Below, piece after piece: positions 1 to 9,633 of a DNA stretch of 64,000 bases. The notes beneath the pieces are model-generated. The model did not search any database. It had not been told where the DNA came from and was given only the letters and a program-made list of their open reading frames with translations. Position numbers and translations under genes: made by a program. The DNA lies in the NCBI RefSeq assembly GCF_014596945.1, contig NZ_JACVXB010000001.1, positions 310,001 to 374,000 of the forward strand, in the 5' to 3' direction. Position 1 is the stretch's first letter, and each line of letters starts with the position of its first letter. This DNA is from Aestuariibaculum sediminum (GTDB lineage: Bacteria > Bacteroidota > Bacteroidia > Flavobacteriales > Flavobacteriaceae).

Positions 1-351
1 TAAAACCGTAATTTTATCTTTAGCGTAGTTATAATAAATAGCAGCCACTAAAGCTCCACTACTTCCTACACCATACCCTTGCGGGATTGAAGAATCGAAA
101 TACATACCCTCCGAAACATCTTTCTTCAACAAAGCAATATCAAACCTTACTAGATCAGGAGAAATAGTTTCTAAATGGTCGGCAAAACGCTTTAAACTTT
201 TATTGGATTCGACGGCCTCTTTAGTTGGGTTATCAGAGACTTTAAGGGCTCCGTTATAAAAATTATAAGGTATAGATAAACCTTTAGAGTCTTTGATGAT
301 TCCGTACTCACCAAAAAGTAAAATTTTCGAGTAAAAAAGAGGTCCTTTCAT
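1..351 (-). CDS. mevalonate kinase (GHMP kinase), N-terminal part, cut by window edge
   Basis: The frame is open from an ATG at 349-351 to the left edge, giving 117 residues that begin MKGPLFYSKILLFGEYGI. A GHMP-kinase ATP-binding loop is visible late in the fragment (IPQGYGVGSSGALVAA). The start with KILLFGEY and the partner gene immediately upstream, diphosphomevalonate decarboxylase, point to mevalonate kinase, which phosphorylates mevalonate in the cytoplasmic isoprenoid pathway. It is the last visible gene of a minus-strand operon, 61 bases after the decarboxylase. Phosphomevalonate kinase or another GHMP kinase cannot be excluded without the C-terminal part. Confidence 0.75.
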   Translation of the reverse strand, partial: MKGPLFYSKILLFGEYGIIKDSKGLSIPYNFYNGALKVSDNPTKEAVESNKSLKRFADHLETISPDLVRFDIALLKKDVSEGMYFDSSIPQGYGVGSSGALVAAIYYNYAKDKITVL

Positions 352-412
352 AATTAAACCAAAATTTAACTTAGCACCAATAACTAAGTTCCAGTGCCAA
401 ATATACGTAATA

Positions 413-1498
413 TTATTCTATTTGATTGGCACCAAAACCAATCTGGTCGCAAATATATTGCTCGTTTTGGCAATAGCCAACTAACTCGCTTTTAATAAAT
501 TCCATGATTTGCTCTGATTCCTGCTTAGGATATAATACATGCACATTGGCTCCAGCATCTAAAGTAAAACCAATATGTAAACCTGTAGCTTCTCTAAATG
601 CCCATATTTTATTAATAATTTCCAAGGTATTAGGTTTCATTAAAATAAAATAAGGCATGCTAGTCATCATCATAGCATGAAGTGTTAGAGCTTCGCTTTC
701 AATGATTTCTATAAACTTATCTAAATCGCCAGACTCTAAAATCGCTTTTAATTTCTCGAGGTTTTCATGCGCCTGAGCAAATCGATTTTGGGCATAAGGA
801 TGCCCATACATTAAATTATGTCCAACGGTACTACTTACTTGTTTTTCGCCTTTATCGACTAGTAAAATAGTATCTTGATACTCTTTAAAATTTTCATGAA
901 CGCCGTACGGATATTTTACACCAAATAAATCGCTACTACCTTCAACAATATTATTTTTTCCCCAAACAATTAAATCGCCTTCAATACTTCGGCAGGCACT
1001 ACCAGAACCTAAACGGGCTAAAAACGACGCTTTTTGATTGAAATATTCATCTGAAAATTTTTCTGAATTCAACTGTTTTTCAATACTCATTAAACACAGC
1101 GCCAAGGCACTCATACCACTTGCCGAAGAGGCAATACCTGAACTGTGCGGAAATGTATTTTGGGTTTCTACAACAAATTTATAATCTTTCAAAAAAGACA
1201 AATACTGCTCAACACGATTGAAAAAGGTTTCAATTTTTGGTTTAAAATCGTCCTTCTTTTCACCATCTAAATACACTTCAAAATCAAATTCATTTGAGTT
1301 ATCTTTTTTTGTGTAGGTTAAAGTTGTAATGGTTTTACAGTTGTTTAACGTAAAACTTATCGACGGATTCTCAGGAATTTGATGTTCCTTTTTACCCCAG
1401 TATTTTACCAAGGCAATATTACTTGGTGACTCCCAAGTTACTTTACCTTGTTCGACAGATTTCGTGTATGGCTGCGGAATAAATTGTGCTTCGGTCAT
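413..1498 (-). CDS. mvaD: diphosphomevalonate decarboxylase
   Basis: 361 residues, the usual size range of this GHMP-superfamily enzyme. It converts mevalonate 5-diphosphate to isopentenyl diphosphate with ATP use and CO2 release. An early segment (SNIALVKYWGK, about residues 26-36) is typical of the family. The phosphate-binding loop SSGIASSASG lies at about 119-128, and a C-terminal TLDAGANVHVLYP segment (about 313-325) carries the conserved aspartate. The gene follows the DUF1697 gene by 3 bases and precedes a second GHMP kinase, so two mevalonate-pathway steps are co-transcribed. Confidence 0.9.
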   Translation of the reverse strand: MTEAQFIPQPYTKSVEQGKVTWESPSNIALVKYWGKKEHQIPENPSISFTLNNCKTITTLTYTKKDNSNEFDFEVYLDGEKKDDFKPKIETFFNRVEQYLSFLKDYKFVVETQNTFPHSSGIASSASGMSALALCLMSIEKQLNSEKFSDEYFNQKASFLARLGSGSACRSIEGDLIVWGKNNIVEGSSDLFGVKYPYGVHENFKEYQDTILLVDKGEKQVSSTVGHNLMYGHPYAQNRFAQAHENLEKLKAILESGDLDKFIEIIESEALTLHAMMMTSMPYFILMKPNTLEIINKIWAFREATGLHIGFTLDAGANVHVLYPKQESEQIMEFIKSELVGYCQNEQYICDQIGFGANQIE

Positions 1499-1501
1499 GT
1501 C

Positions 1502-2038
1502 TTAATATTCTGCCGACAAAGATAATAACTTTAGCATAGTATTGTAATTTCTTGCTGTTGCAATTACCTTTAATTTACGTTCAAAAAAATTATTGTTAAA
1601 CTTTGTTTTTCCGTAGCCATTAACACCATAAAAATAAATGCAATTTTGATTTATAATGAATTGTTCTTCGGAAGTACTGAACAATTGAACCTCCTTAATC
1701 AGCTCTTTATTTGGTTCACTAAACAGCATCATAAAATAGCTTTTCATTTTGTTTTCCTCGGAAAACGGACAGGTTTCAAAAATGAGTTTTAAATCTTTTG
1801 GTGTTATTATCAAAACCGAAACTTCGAAACCAAATTGATTAAAAATGGCTTTTGATATGTTTTCTGCAATAACTTTTTCATTGTGTAAAAGGGTTTTAAA
1901 CACCACATTTCCACTCTGAATATAGGTTTTCACATTTACGAAACCTGCATCAGTTAATACGGTTCTTAACTCAGCCATTAGGATTTTGTTCTGGCCGCTA
2001 ACGTTTATGCCTCGAAGTAATGCGATATAGGTTTTCAT
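1502..2038 (-). CDS. DUF1697 family protein
   Basis: 178 residues. The N-terminus MKTYIALLRGINVSGQNKI and the following YIQSGNVVF segment are the hallmark of DUF1697, a widespread cytoplasmic family of unknown function. No signal peptide or membrane segment is seen. It overlaps the upstream flavoprotein gene by 4 bases and is separated by 3 bases from mvaD, so it is translationally coupled within the operon. Its job there cannot be inferred from sequence; the neighbours are metabolic housekeeping genes. Confidence 0.85.
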   Translation of the reverse strand: MKTYIALLRGINVSGQNKILMAELRTVLTDAGFVNVKTYIQSGNVVFKTLLHNEKVIAENISKAIFNQFGFEVSVLIITPKDLKLIFETCPFSEENKMKSYFMMLFSEPNKELIKEVQLFSTSEEQFIINQNCIYFYGVNGYGKTKFNNNFFERKLKVIATARNYNTMLKLLSLSAEY

Positions 2039-3246
2039 TTTGAAATCGCTTTTGATGCAATATATGCACCTGTCCAGGCATTTTGAAAATTAAATCCTCC
2101 GGTAACGGCATCGATATTTAATACTTCGCCAGCAAAAAACAGGTTTTTATGAATACGACTTTCAAAGGTTTTAAAATTAATTTCTTTTAAATCGACACCA
2201 CCAGCGGTTACAAATTCATCTTTAAACGTACTTTTTCCTTCTACATTAAAAACAGCCTTAGTTAATTGCTCTGCCAAAGCTTCGAGTTGTTGTTTGTTCA
2301 AGTCGGCCCAACGGGTTTGCTCATCCATATTAGAAGCTAAAACAAGTTGATGCCATAAGCGTTTTGGCAAACCGAATGATGTTGATTTATACACTGTTTT
2401 TTTGGCTAGATTCTGTTTAAATGCCTTTAATTGATTTAAACAATCGTCGAAAGAATATCTGATAAAATTAATTTCAATTTGAAATTTATAATCCAGTTTT
2501 GCCAACTCCACCGCACCAAAAGCCGATAATTTTAAAATAGACGGCGCACTCATCCCCCAATGTGTGACTAAAAGCGGACCTTCACTGAATAGATTAGTTC
2601 CCAATACCGAAATTTCAACATGAGGCGCAACAACTCCTGGAATTGTTTTTATGCGTTGGTCGTTAATATTAAATGTGAATAATGACGGTACAGGTTGTGA
2701 AATAGTATGCCCCATATTTTCAATAAGCTTCCAGAATTTCACACTACTTCCTGTGGCAATTAAAAGAGTTTTGCATTGGTATGTTTCATCTTTAGTTTGT
2801 ATTTGAAAACCGGATTCTATAGGATTAATTTCAGATACATTCTGACTATATGATACCTCAACCCCATAAGTTTTAGCTTCACATAAGAAACAATCGATAA
2901 TGGTTTGGGAACTATTAGATTCCGGAAACATACGGCCATCCTCTTCAATTTTTAAAGCAACACCGCGTTTTTCGAACCATTCAATGGTATCGCCAGTCAT
3001 AAACTGATGAAAAGGTCCCAAAAGCTCCTTCTCTCCTCGCGGATAATTTTTTATTAATTCCTGTGGAATAAATTCGGCGTGAGTAACATTACAACGACCA
3101 CCTCCAGACACTTTTACTTTTTGTAAACCTTCCTTGCCTTTTTCAAGTATGGCAACCTTTAATTCTGGTCTTTGCTCTGCAATATTTATGGCTGCAAAAA
3201 ATCCGGCGGCACCACCTCCCACTATAATTACATCATATTCAATCAT
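2035..3246 (-). CDS. HI0933/YhiN-type FAD-dependent oxidoreductase
   Basis: 403 residues, matching the usual length of the HI0933-like flavoprotein family. A Rossmann ADP-binding motif VIIVGGGAAGFFAA lies at residues 6-19. The family signature VSGGGRCNVTH follows at about 46-56, and the C-terminal FAD-contact region (FFAGEVLNIDAVTGGFNFQ) is near 368-386. Family members bind FAD; their substrate is generally unknown. The gene overlaps both neighbours by 4 bases, consistent with coupled translation. No truncation is apparent. Confidence 0.88.
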   Translation of the reverse strand: MIEYDVIIVGGGAAGFFAAINIAEQRPELKVAILEKGKEGLQKVKVSGGGRCNVTHAEFIPQELIKNYPRGEKELLGPFHQFMTGDTIEWFEKRGVALKIEEDGRMFPESNSSQTIIDCFLCEAKTYGVEVSYSQNVSEINPIESGFQIQTKDETYQCKTLLIATGSSVKFWKLIENMGHTISQPVPSLFTFNINDQRIKTIPGVVAPHVEISVLGTNLFSEGPLLVTHWGMSAPSILKLSAFGAVELAKLDYKFQIEINFIRYSFDDCLNQLKAFKQNLAKKTVYKSTSFGLPKRLWHQLVLASNMDEQTRWADLNKQQLEALAEQLTKAVFNVEGKSTFKDEFVTAGGVDLKEINFKTFESRIHKNLFFAGEVLNIDAVTGGFNFQNAWTGAYIASKAISK

Positions 3247-3932
3247 ATTCTATCTGGATAATCCGAAATGATCCCATCCACACCATAACTTTTCATTCGT
3301 GCAATAGTCTCTTCATCATTAACCGTCCAAGTATTTACTTTATATCCTTTTTGGTGCGCTAAATTAACGTTCTCGAGAGTTAGTAAGGCAAAATTTGGAT
3401 GAATAATTTTAGCATCAATGGTTTCAGCAAATTCAATCGCCTCGGCAACATTCGCCTTGGTTAACACCGCTAGCGGAATATTTTTGTTAAGTTTACAAAC
3501 ATCTTCAAGCTCATGATGCTGAAAACTGGAAACTATAAAATCGTTATAACTCCAGCCTTTTTCTCCAACATAATATTCGATAACTTCACAAGTTTTTGCT
3601 GCAGTATGCTTTCCTTTTAATTCAATATTTAATAGGCAAGATTTATTGATAAGATCGAGTACTTCTTGTAAAGTTGGAATTTTATACTGCTCATTAACAT
3701 TTAGTACCTTTAATTCAGACAGAGTGTGCTTACTAATTTCTCCTGTACCATTTGTCATTCTATCTAAAGTAAAATCGTGAAATACAACCAATTCTCCCGA
3801 AGCACATAAATGGACATCTATTTCGATTCCGTCTATATTAAAACTTAACGCCTTTTGAATAGATTCGATGGTGTTTTCTGCTACATATGCTAATGCTCCT
3901 CGGTGTCCCATTTTTAAACCTTTATAAGTCAT
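3243..3932 (-). CDS. glycerophosphodiester phosphodiesterase family protein
   Basis: 229 residues, a compact GDPD TIM barrel. The catalytic HRG with following ENT is at residues 10-21 (HRGALAYVAENT). The metal-binding pair E-x-D appears in GIEIDVHL (about 36-43), and the second catalytic histidine is in VVFHDFTLDR (about 50-59). The expected reaction is hydrolysis of glycerophosphodiesters to glycerol-3-phosphate and an alcohol. There is no signal peptide, so it probably acts in the cytoplasm on phospholipid breakdown products. It overlaps both neighbouring genes by 4 bases. Confidence 0.88.
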   Translation of the reverse strand: MTYKGLKMGHRGALAYVAENTIESIQKALSFNIDGIEIDVHLCASGELVVFHDFTLDRMTNGTGEISKHTLSELKVLNVNEQYKIPTLQEVLDLINKSCLLNIELKGKHTAAKTCEVIEYYVGEKGWSYNDFIVSSFQHHELEDVCKLNKNIPLAVLTKANVAEAIEFAETIDAKIIHPNFALLTLENVNLAHQKGYKVNTWTVNDEETIARMKSYGVDGIISDYPDRI

Positions 3933-4801
3933 GATTTCTTTTTAATAGGTCGCATTAATCCTTCCTGAGTTACAGAAGCTACCAGCTTACCGTCTCTGGT
4001 AAAAATATTACCTCTCGCAAACCCACGTGCATTAGATGTATTTGGCGACTCGATAGAATACAACATCCAGTCATTAAAGTCGAAATCCCTGAAATACCAC
4101 ATCGAGTGGTCTAAACTTGCCGTCTGAGTATTGCCATAATGTGCTTTACTGGCATGACGATTCATAGCTGCTGCCAGAATATTATAGTCTGAAATATAGG
4201 TTAGAATCTGCTGTTTTGTTACATGATCCAGTTGTGTTGCATCTCCATTTAACTTAAACCACACGTGGGTAAACGAAGGCAAATCCTCTTTATTAAACGG
4301 ATTTACAACCTCTACAGGTTTAAATTCGATAGGACGCTCTACTTCTATAAAACTTTTTGTTCTTGAGGGAATAGCATCTCCAAATTGATTAAGCATATCG
4401 GTCCAGCTTAACAATTCTTCGGGTTGTTTGATATCTTTAGGCATATCGATTTGATGATTATACCCCTCCTCTTCTTTATGAAACGAAGCCGATAAAATAA
4501 AGATGGTTGTTCCGTTTTGTGAAGCAGTAACGCGTCTTACAGAAAAACTACCCCCATCCCGAACAATACTCACATGATATTCAATGGGAAGTGTTAAATC
4601 ACCCGCTTCTAAAAAGTACGCATGCATCGAATGTAAAATACGTTCTTTTACATCGGTTCTACTGGCGGCATTAATCGCTTGAGCTAGTACTTGACCACCA
4701 AACACATGCGGACTTCCAATGGTTACACTATGCCCTACAAATGTTGTTTCGTTTATATCCTTTAAACTAATGAGTTCTACCAACTGATTAACCGTTGTCA
4801 T
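3929..4801 (-). CDS. tesB: acyl-CoA thioesterase II (TesB-like)
   Basis: 290 residues, the standard double-hotdog length for TesB. The first hotdog carries HAYFLEAGDL and IVRDGGSFSVRRVTA. The second carries LDHSMWYFRDFDFNDWML followed by SNARGFARGNIFTRDGKLVA, the classical C-terminal signature. It hydrolyses medium and long acyl-CoA to free fatty acid and CoA in the cytoplasm. It is the first gene of the minus-strand operon running to the mevalonate kinase; the next gene overlaps it by 4 bases. Confidence 0.9.
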   Translation of the reverse strand: MTTVNQLVELISLKDINETTFVGHSVTIGSPHVFGGQVLAQAINAASRTDVKERILHSMHAYFLEAGDLTLPIEYHVSIVRDGGSFSVRRVTASQNGTTIFILSASFHKEEEGYNHQIDMPKDIKQPEELLSWTDMLNQFGDAIPSRTKSFIEVERPIEFKPVEVVNPFNKEDLPSFTHVWFKLNGDATQLDHVTKQQILTYISDYNILAAAMNRHASKAHYGNTQTASLDHSMWYFRDFDFNDWMLYSIESPNTSNARGFARGNIFTRDGKLVASVTQEGLMRPIKKKS

Positions 4802-4892
4802 TCTATATGATTTTATAATTTTATAAATCTAATAAATGAAAAGGCCTTACCATAACTTTTTAATTATTTAATTTTGCCTAAAACACAAATTT

Positions 4893-5705
4893 ATGCCCCT
4901 TAAAACTCAATTTATGCTTTATGCATTTTTAATATTAGTTGCTTGTTCAAACGGAAAGCTAAAAGTAGTAGCCGATATTCCGAAGCATTTAAAGGAAGTT
5001 TCCGGAAACGAAATAACAACCAATTCTGATTTAATTTGGATAATTGAAGATTCTGGTAATAAAAATAATGTATATGGTTTAAATGATGACGGAGAGATTG
5101 TTAAGGATATTGATATAAAAAATGCAAACAACATGGATTGGGAAGATTTAACAACCGACACCATGGGCAACTTATTTATAGGTGATATTGGTAATAATGA
5201 CAAAAACCGAAAATGGCTAAGTATTTTAAAAATATCGAATCCCGAAACGATTAAAAACAAAACAAAAGCCGAAGTAATTCGGTTTAAACTGCCAAAAGGG
5301 GAATCGCCGAAAGACTTTGAAGCCTTCTTCTTATTTAACGATTTCTTTTATTTATTTAGTAAGGAAACCGGTAAAGCCAGATTGATAAAAGTACCTAACA
5401 AAGCAGGAAAGCATACTGCCGAAATAGTTACCGAATTTAACTTAGAAGGAAAGCACAATGAAATTACCTCGGCCGATATAAGTGAAGATGGCAAAACCGT
5501 TGTTTTACTTAATCACGAAAAAGTTTGGAAACTTACCAATTTTACAGACGACAACTTTTTTAACGGCACGATTGAAAATTTGGCTTTTGAACACAAATCT
5601 CAAAAAGAAGGTGTGTGTTTTTTGGATAATAATACCATTTTAATCACCGACGAGAGTAATGATGATTTAGGTAGTAATCTGTATAGTTTTAAAATTAACA
5701 ACTAG
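4893..5705 (+). CDS. lipoprotein, beta-propeller-like (possibly SdiA-regulated-like)
   Basis: 270 residues with a hydrophobic N-terminus ending in a lipobox (LILVAC, Cys18), so it is probably an outer-membrane or periplasmic lipoprotein. A start at Met8 (4914) would also give a good signal peptide. The body holds repeated beta-rich blocks such as DLIWIIEDSGN, GNLFIGDIGNN and NTILITDESND, which resemble blades of a small propeller and proteins of the SdiA-regulated type. No catalytic motif was recognised. It is monocistronic, divergent from tesB and convergent with the phosphoesterase gene. Confidence 0.6.
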   Translation: MPLKTQFMLYAFLILVACSNGKLKVVADIPKHLKEVSGNEITTNSDLIWIIEDSGNKNNVYGLNDDGEIVKDIDIKNANNMDWEDLTTDTMGNLFIGDIGNNDKNRKWLSILKISNPETIKNKTKAEVIRFKLPKGESPKDFEAFFLFNDFFYLFSKETGKARLIKVPNKAGKHTAEIVTEFNLEGKHNEITSADISEDGKTVVLLNHEKVWKLTNFTDDNFFNGTIENLAFEHKSQKEGVCFLDNNTILITDESNDDLGSNLYSFKINN

Positions 5706-5718
5706 AAAACACATAGTC

Positions 5719-5738
5719 TTTGCTTAATAAAAAGCAAA
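5719..5738. terminator. weak hairpin between convergent genes
   Basis: TTTGCTT and AAGCAAA form a 7-bp stem with a 6-base loop, followed by an AT-rich stretch, in the 77-base gap between convergent genes. It could end transcription from both sides, but it is AT-rich and lacks a long T run. Confidence 0.35.
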
Positions 5739-5782
5739 ACTTATTTTTAAGAAATTCATTGGGTTACTGTTTTTTGTAAGGA

Positions 5783-8700
5783 TTAAAATTTCATCCCAAA
5801 ACCAAAGGAAAAACGCATACCGTCTTCTCCGGTAAACAAATTAAATGTTGCTGAGATAGTCTCGGCAGCGGCAACCCAAAACCCACCTCCATAATCGCTA
5901 TGCCATTTTTTTGAGGTATCATTTCGCAACCATACACGCCCCACATCAAAACCTCCAAACACGCCTATTTGCAGTGGCACCAAGGCGGTTTTAAAAGAAT
6001 TAAAACTATAGCGCAAATCGCCACTTCCTATAAACGAATGCCTACCCGTAAAACGCTGCAAACGATAACCCCTTAACCCGTTTTCCCCACCAATATTAGC
6101 GGCCTGAAAAAATATTAAGTCGTCACCGAACCTAAATTGAGCATGAGCATTGGTTTTTAAAACCAGTTTTTTATTAACGGTTAACGCATTATAAAATCCA
6201 AGGTTTGTATTTACATAACCATATGTAAATTGAGATGCATCAAATTCGGTTTTACCTCCAGTTTCTATCAAAAAGGTCATGCCTCGCGTTGGGTTTATAC
6301 TATTATCGAAACTTTTATAATCAAAATAAGCTTCGGCTCCGGCAAAGTAACGACGTTCATAAAAATCGGCATTAATTAAAGGCTCAAACTCAGAAATAAA
6401 TCTATTGGGTGTATCTTGAATTTCAATACCTTCAAACATAATTTTAGCACCAAAAAAACTCCCAAATTTCGAATGCTTTTTTAAGCCAATATGCGCACCA
6501 ATAGTCCCTGTTTTTACTCGATTATAATCTAAACCTATTTCATCATCATTATTTTCCGTCTCATTGCCATATCCAAAGAAATTATTTGTAAAATTTTCAC
6601 TAGTAAAAAGTCCGCCAACAGTTAAATTCCATGCTCCAAAAACATTAGCAAATTCTCCTGAATAGTTAAAATCGTATCCCTCGGTCGCAAAATAATACCC
6701 GGCCTTAAAACGGTGTTGTGTAGAAAATGGATTTCTTTTGAATCCTTTATTTGTTCTGGTAAATGAAACACCCAATCGCATACCATCGTCTGGGTTAAAG
6801 CCAATGCCAGGAGCTATTAAATTGGTATTAAGGATACCTTTTTCAAAATCGAATAAATTTAAATTGTAAATATCGGTAAACCTTATGTTGCCTCCTTTTT
6901 TTTCTTCTACTGTATTTTTCTTGCTTTTATAATCGTAAACTCTAATTCCTTTTCCATTTTTTATCTTGTAGGTATCATTATTTTGTCCTCCTATTAATCG
7001 GGTTAAAATAGGGTGTTTTCCTTTTCCAGAAACCTCAAATATATCCTTATCATCCAAACCGTAAATCCAAAGTTCTTTGGTAACCGCTTTATCAAAAGTT
7101 CTATCAATTAAAACTTCAGCCTTTTTTCCTTTCTTAATTCTAGAAATGATTACCTGAGTTTTATAATTATCGGTTCGTATAACTTCAATATAATCATCTT
7201 TATCTGTAGCCGTTACGATTACCAATTTGTTCAAATAAGTATAATACCGACTAGCAATATCGGCTAAACTGGCTCTTCTTCCTTTTAAATTAGCTTTAAT
7301 AGTCTCTAACTGTTGATTTTTAACCTCTTTGGGCACCTTATTGAAAGCAGACTCTATAACCTCATCTGTAATATTTGTTTGAAGAAACCTTGCTTGTTTT
7401 AACCAAGTTTCTTCATTTGCATTTTGTATGAGAACACGATCCAGCCTGATACCAGCACTGTTTATCCATTTAACATCGTTTAAATTGGCTTCATATACTT
7501 GTAATTGTTTTACTGGATTACTTATTTTCTTTAAAAAATCTAATAAACCGCCATCAAAATTCGAAAATGCCTGATCGCGGTCTCTAGGAATGGGCCTATA
7601 AACCTTATCTCCATTTTCCTGATTAAATTGAGCCCAACGCCACTGATCCTGATGTCTATCCCAGTCACCTATAAGCATATCAAAAAGCCTGGCTCGCACA
7701 AATGCTTCCTCGTCTATTTTATACTTTTCGTCTTTTCTGATTTTCTCAATAATATCGTGGGAACTTTCAATATCATTAGCGTAACCGAAATTTTGTTTGT
7801 ATGCTTGATTTTCTTCAGGACGCTCCTCAATTAAATACAATTCATCTCCGTAATCCTCATTAAAATCGCCTAAATCCTTATGTTTTGGAATAAAATATAA
7901 TTCTGGTTCAGTGTGATACACCTTAGCCGCTTTGGATAGTTCTGGAATTATTTGAAAAGCATAAGGATGCGCTGCAGTGTAAAAATCTAAAATAAGATCT
8001 TCAACCTCTGTTTCCCTGAATTCATTTTCTATATAAATATCTCTAAACAAAACAGCTTGCAAATACTGGGTGGCACTTTTACGAAGCGCCCTCATATTAA
8101 ATTGTCTACCGTCTTTTGTTTTTAATCGTAACGATCGTGTTTGATGACCGCCTCCTTTTCTTACTACTTCTAACCCACCATAGAGTGTGTCTAGAGTGGC
8201 AACTCTGGCCTTAATTTTAGTACTATACAAACTTCTGTAATGCTCGCCCCAAAAGGATTTATAAGCCTTAGATTTATTCGTTTCTTCCTCAGTATAAATT
8301 GAAACCTCTAGCGTTTGTGGAAATTGCTCTTTTAACCCTGAAAGGTCTACGGATTTATAAGATTTATAAACTTGCTTTTGATACAGCAATGTTGGTATGC
8401 CTCCCTGCGCATCGTAAAAACGCACCCAAGAACTCCCGTCTTTAAACACTGTATACACAGCAAAACCTTGTTTACCAGAAGAAAAAAGACCATCTTCGCC
8501 CAAAGCAGCAAACGAATCTTTCGATCCAGAACCAGAAACAATTTGCTTTATTCCTTCATGCTCAATGTATTGCAACGTATGCTCATGACCTGAAACAAAA
8601 ACTATATTCCCTGAATTGGTAGCCAAAGTTTCAATGCGACGCATGAGCTCATTATAACGCTTATTAAAGCGGTCTTGTACCGAAACGCCTCCTTGCGCAC

Positions 8701-9499
8701 GTAACTGAACGGCTAAAGAAGCTAAACCAGGTAAAGGAATTTTTTTTTGAGTTGGAAACAAATGCTTTGAGGCTGCAAATGCACCTCCATGTGCCCCATT
8801 GGTATATATTGGGTGGTGCATGGCTATAACCACTGTTTTTCCTTGTCCCTTTTTAATTTCGCCCTCTATTTCATCAAAAAAACGCGATTCGGTTTTTATC
8901 TCGCAATCATCGTTAATTGTTGGATTTTTATCCCAATTTTCCAGAAACCACTGAGTGTCAATTAAAATCAAGTGTATATTTTCACTCACGTTTATACCTT
9001 CCAGGGGACATCCATTTTCGGGTAAAAAAGAATCCTTACCCAGGGCCTTTTCAATATATTTTTCTTCCTCTTTTAAACCTACTAGTCTGTTGGCATACCA
9101 GTCGTGATTACCTGGGATAAAAATAGTTTGACCTTGAAACCCTTCAACGGATTGAATTTGAACTTTTAAGCTTTGTTCGGCTTCCATTCGGCCCTTTTCA
9201 TTCTTAGCCGGCATACCTGCAGGATAAATATTATCACCTAAAAAAAGAGCAATATCGCCTCTCGTATTTTTATCTTCAATAAAAGTCTTAAAAGCTCTTA
9301 ATCCTTGTGAGGAAGCATCATTATTTACCAAACCAGCATCTCCAATTAAGTAAAACGTTTTTTCTACTTCCTTGTCCGGGAAGGACATTTCTAATGTATT
9401 ACTACCTTTATATTGAACTTTTTTCGTAGCACATCCTATTAAAAAAGCAACGCAATAAAAAGAAAAAAGAACTAATGACTTTACGCTCATGTGTGCCAA
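5783..9499 (-). CDS. metallophosphoesterase fused to an Omp85-like outer-membrane barrel
   Basis: 1238 residues with a lipobox-like N-terminus (FLIGC, Cys23; a start at Met4 also fits). Residues about 48-370 form a calcineurin-like phosphoesterase: IGDAGL, LGDNIYP, GNHDW, AMHHPIY and SGHEHT supply the metal ligands in order. A middle region of about 450 residues is not recognised. The C-terminal about 350 residues look like a surface-antigen/Omp85 barrel, with GENGLRGYRLQRFTG and a terminal aromatic residue (GMKF). It therefore probably sits in the outer membrane with a phosphatase attached. Similar fusions are common in Flavobacteria; the substrate is unknown. It is divergent from the HD-domain gene. 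Confidence 0.75.
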   Translation of the reverse strand: MAHMSVKSLVLFSFYCVAFLIGCATKKVQYKGSNTLEMSFPDKEVEKTFYLIGDAGLVNNDASSQGLRAFKTFIEDKNTRGDIALFLGDNIYPAGMPAKNEKGRMEAEQSLKVQIQSVEGFQGQTIFIPGNHDWYANRLVGLKEEEKYIEKALGKDSFLPENGCPLEGINVSENIHLILIDTQWFLENWDKNPTINDDCEIKTESRFFDEIEGEIKKGQGKTVVIAMHHPIYTNGAHGGAFAASKHLFPTQKKIPLPGLASLAVQLRAQGGVSVQDRFNKRYNELMRRIETLATNSGNIVFVSGHEHTLQYIEHEGIKQIVSGSGSKDSFAALGEDGLFSSGKQGFAVYTVFKDGSSWVRFYDAQGGIPTLLYQKQVYKSYKSVDLSGLKEQFPQTLEVSIYTEEETNKSKAYKSFWGEHYRSLYSTKIKARVATLDTLYGGLEVVRKGGGHQTRSLRLKTKDGRQFNMRALRKSATQYLQAVLFRDIYIENEFRETEVEDLILDFYTAAHPYAFQIIPELSKAAKVYHTEPELYFIPKHKDLGDFNEDYGDELYLIEERPEENQAYKQNFGYANDIESSHDIIEKIRKDEKYKIDEEAFVRARLFDMLIGDWDRHQDQWRWAQFNQENGDKVYRPIPRDRDQAFSNFDGGLLDFLKKISNPVKQLQVYEANLNDVKWINSAGIRLDRVLIQNANEETWLKQARFLQTNITDEVIESAFNKVPKEVKNQQLETIKANLKGRRASLADIASRYYTYLNKLVIVTATDKDDYIEVIRTDNYKTQVIISRIKKGKKAEVLIDRTFDKAVTKELWIYGLDDKDIFEVSGKGKHPILTRLIGGQNNDTYKIKNGKGIRVYDYKSKKNTVEEKKGGNIRFTDIYNLNLFDFEKGILNTNLIAPGIGFNPDDGMRLGVSFTRTNKGFKRNPFSTQHRFKAGYYFATEGYDFNYSGEFANVFGAWNLTVGGLFTSENFTNNFFGYGNETENNDDEIGLDYNRVKTGTIGAHIGLKKHSKFGSFFGAKIMFEGIEIQDTPNRFISEFEPLINADFYERRYFAGAEAYFDYKSFDNSINPTRGMTFLIETGGKTEFDASQFTYGYVNTNLGFYNALTVNKKLVLKTNAHAQFRFGDDLIFFQAANIGGENGLRGYRLQRFTGRHSFIGSGDLRYSFNSFKTALVPLQIGVFGGFDVGRVWLRNDTSKKWHSDYGGGFWVAAAETISATFNLFTGEDGMRFSFGFGMKF

Positions 9500-9633
9500 G
9501 TTTAAACCTTAAATATACAAATTTGTGCCCTTGAAAATTCAAACTCGTTTAAATACCTGTACATATAAACTCAAAAGGAAATAAGTTGTCATCAAATTTT
9601 GTTAATTTGTATACACGTAAACCATTACTTCTT

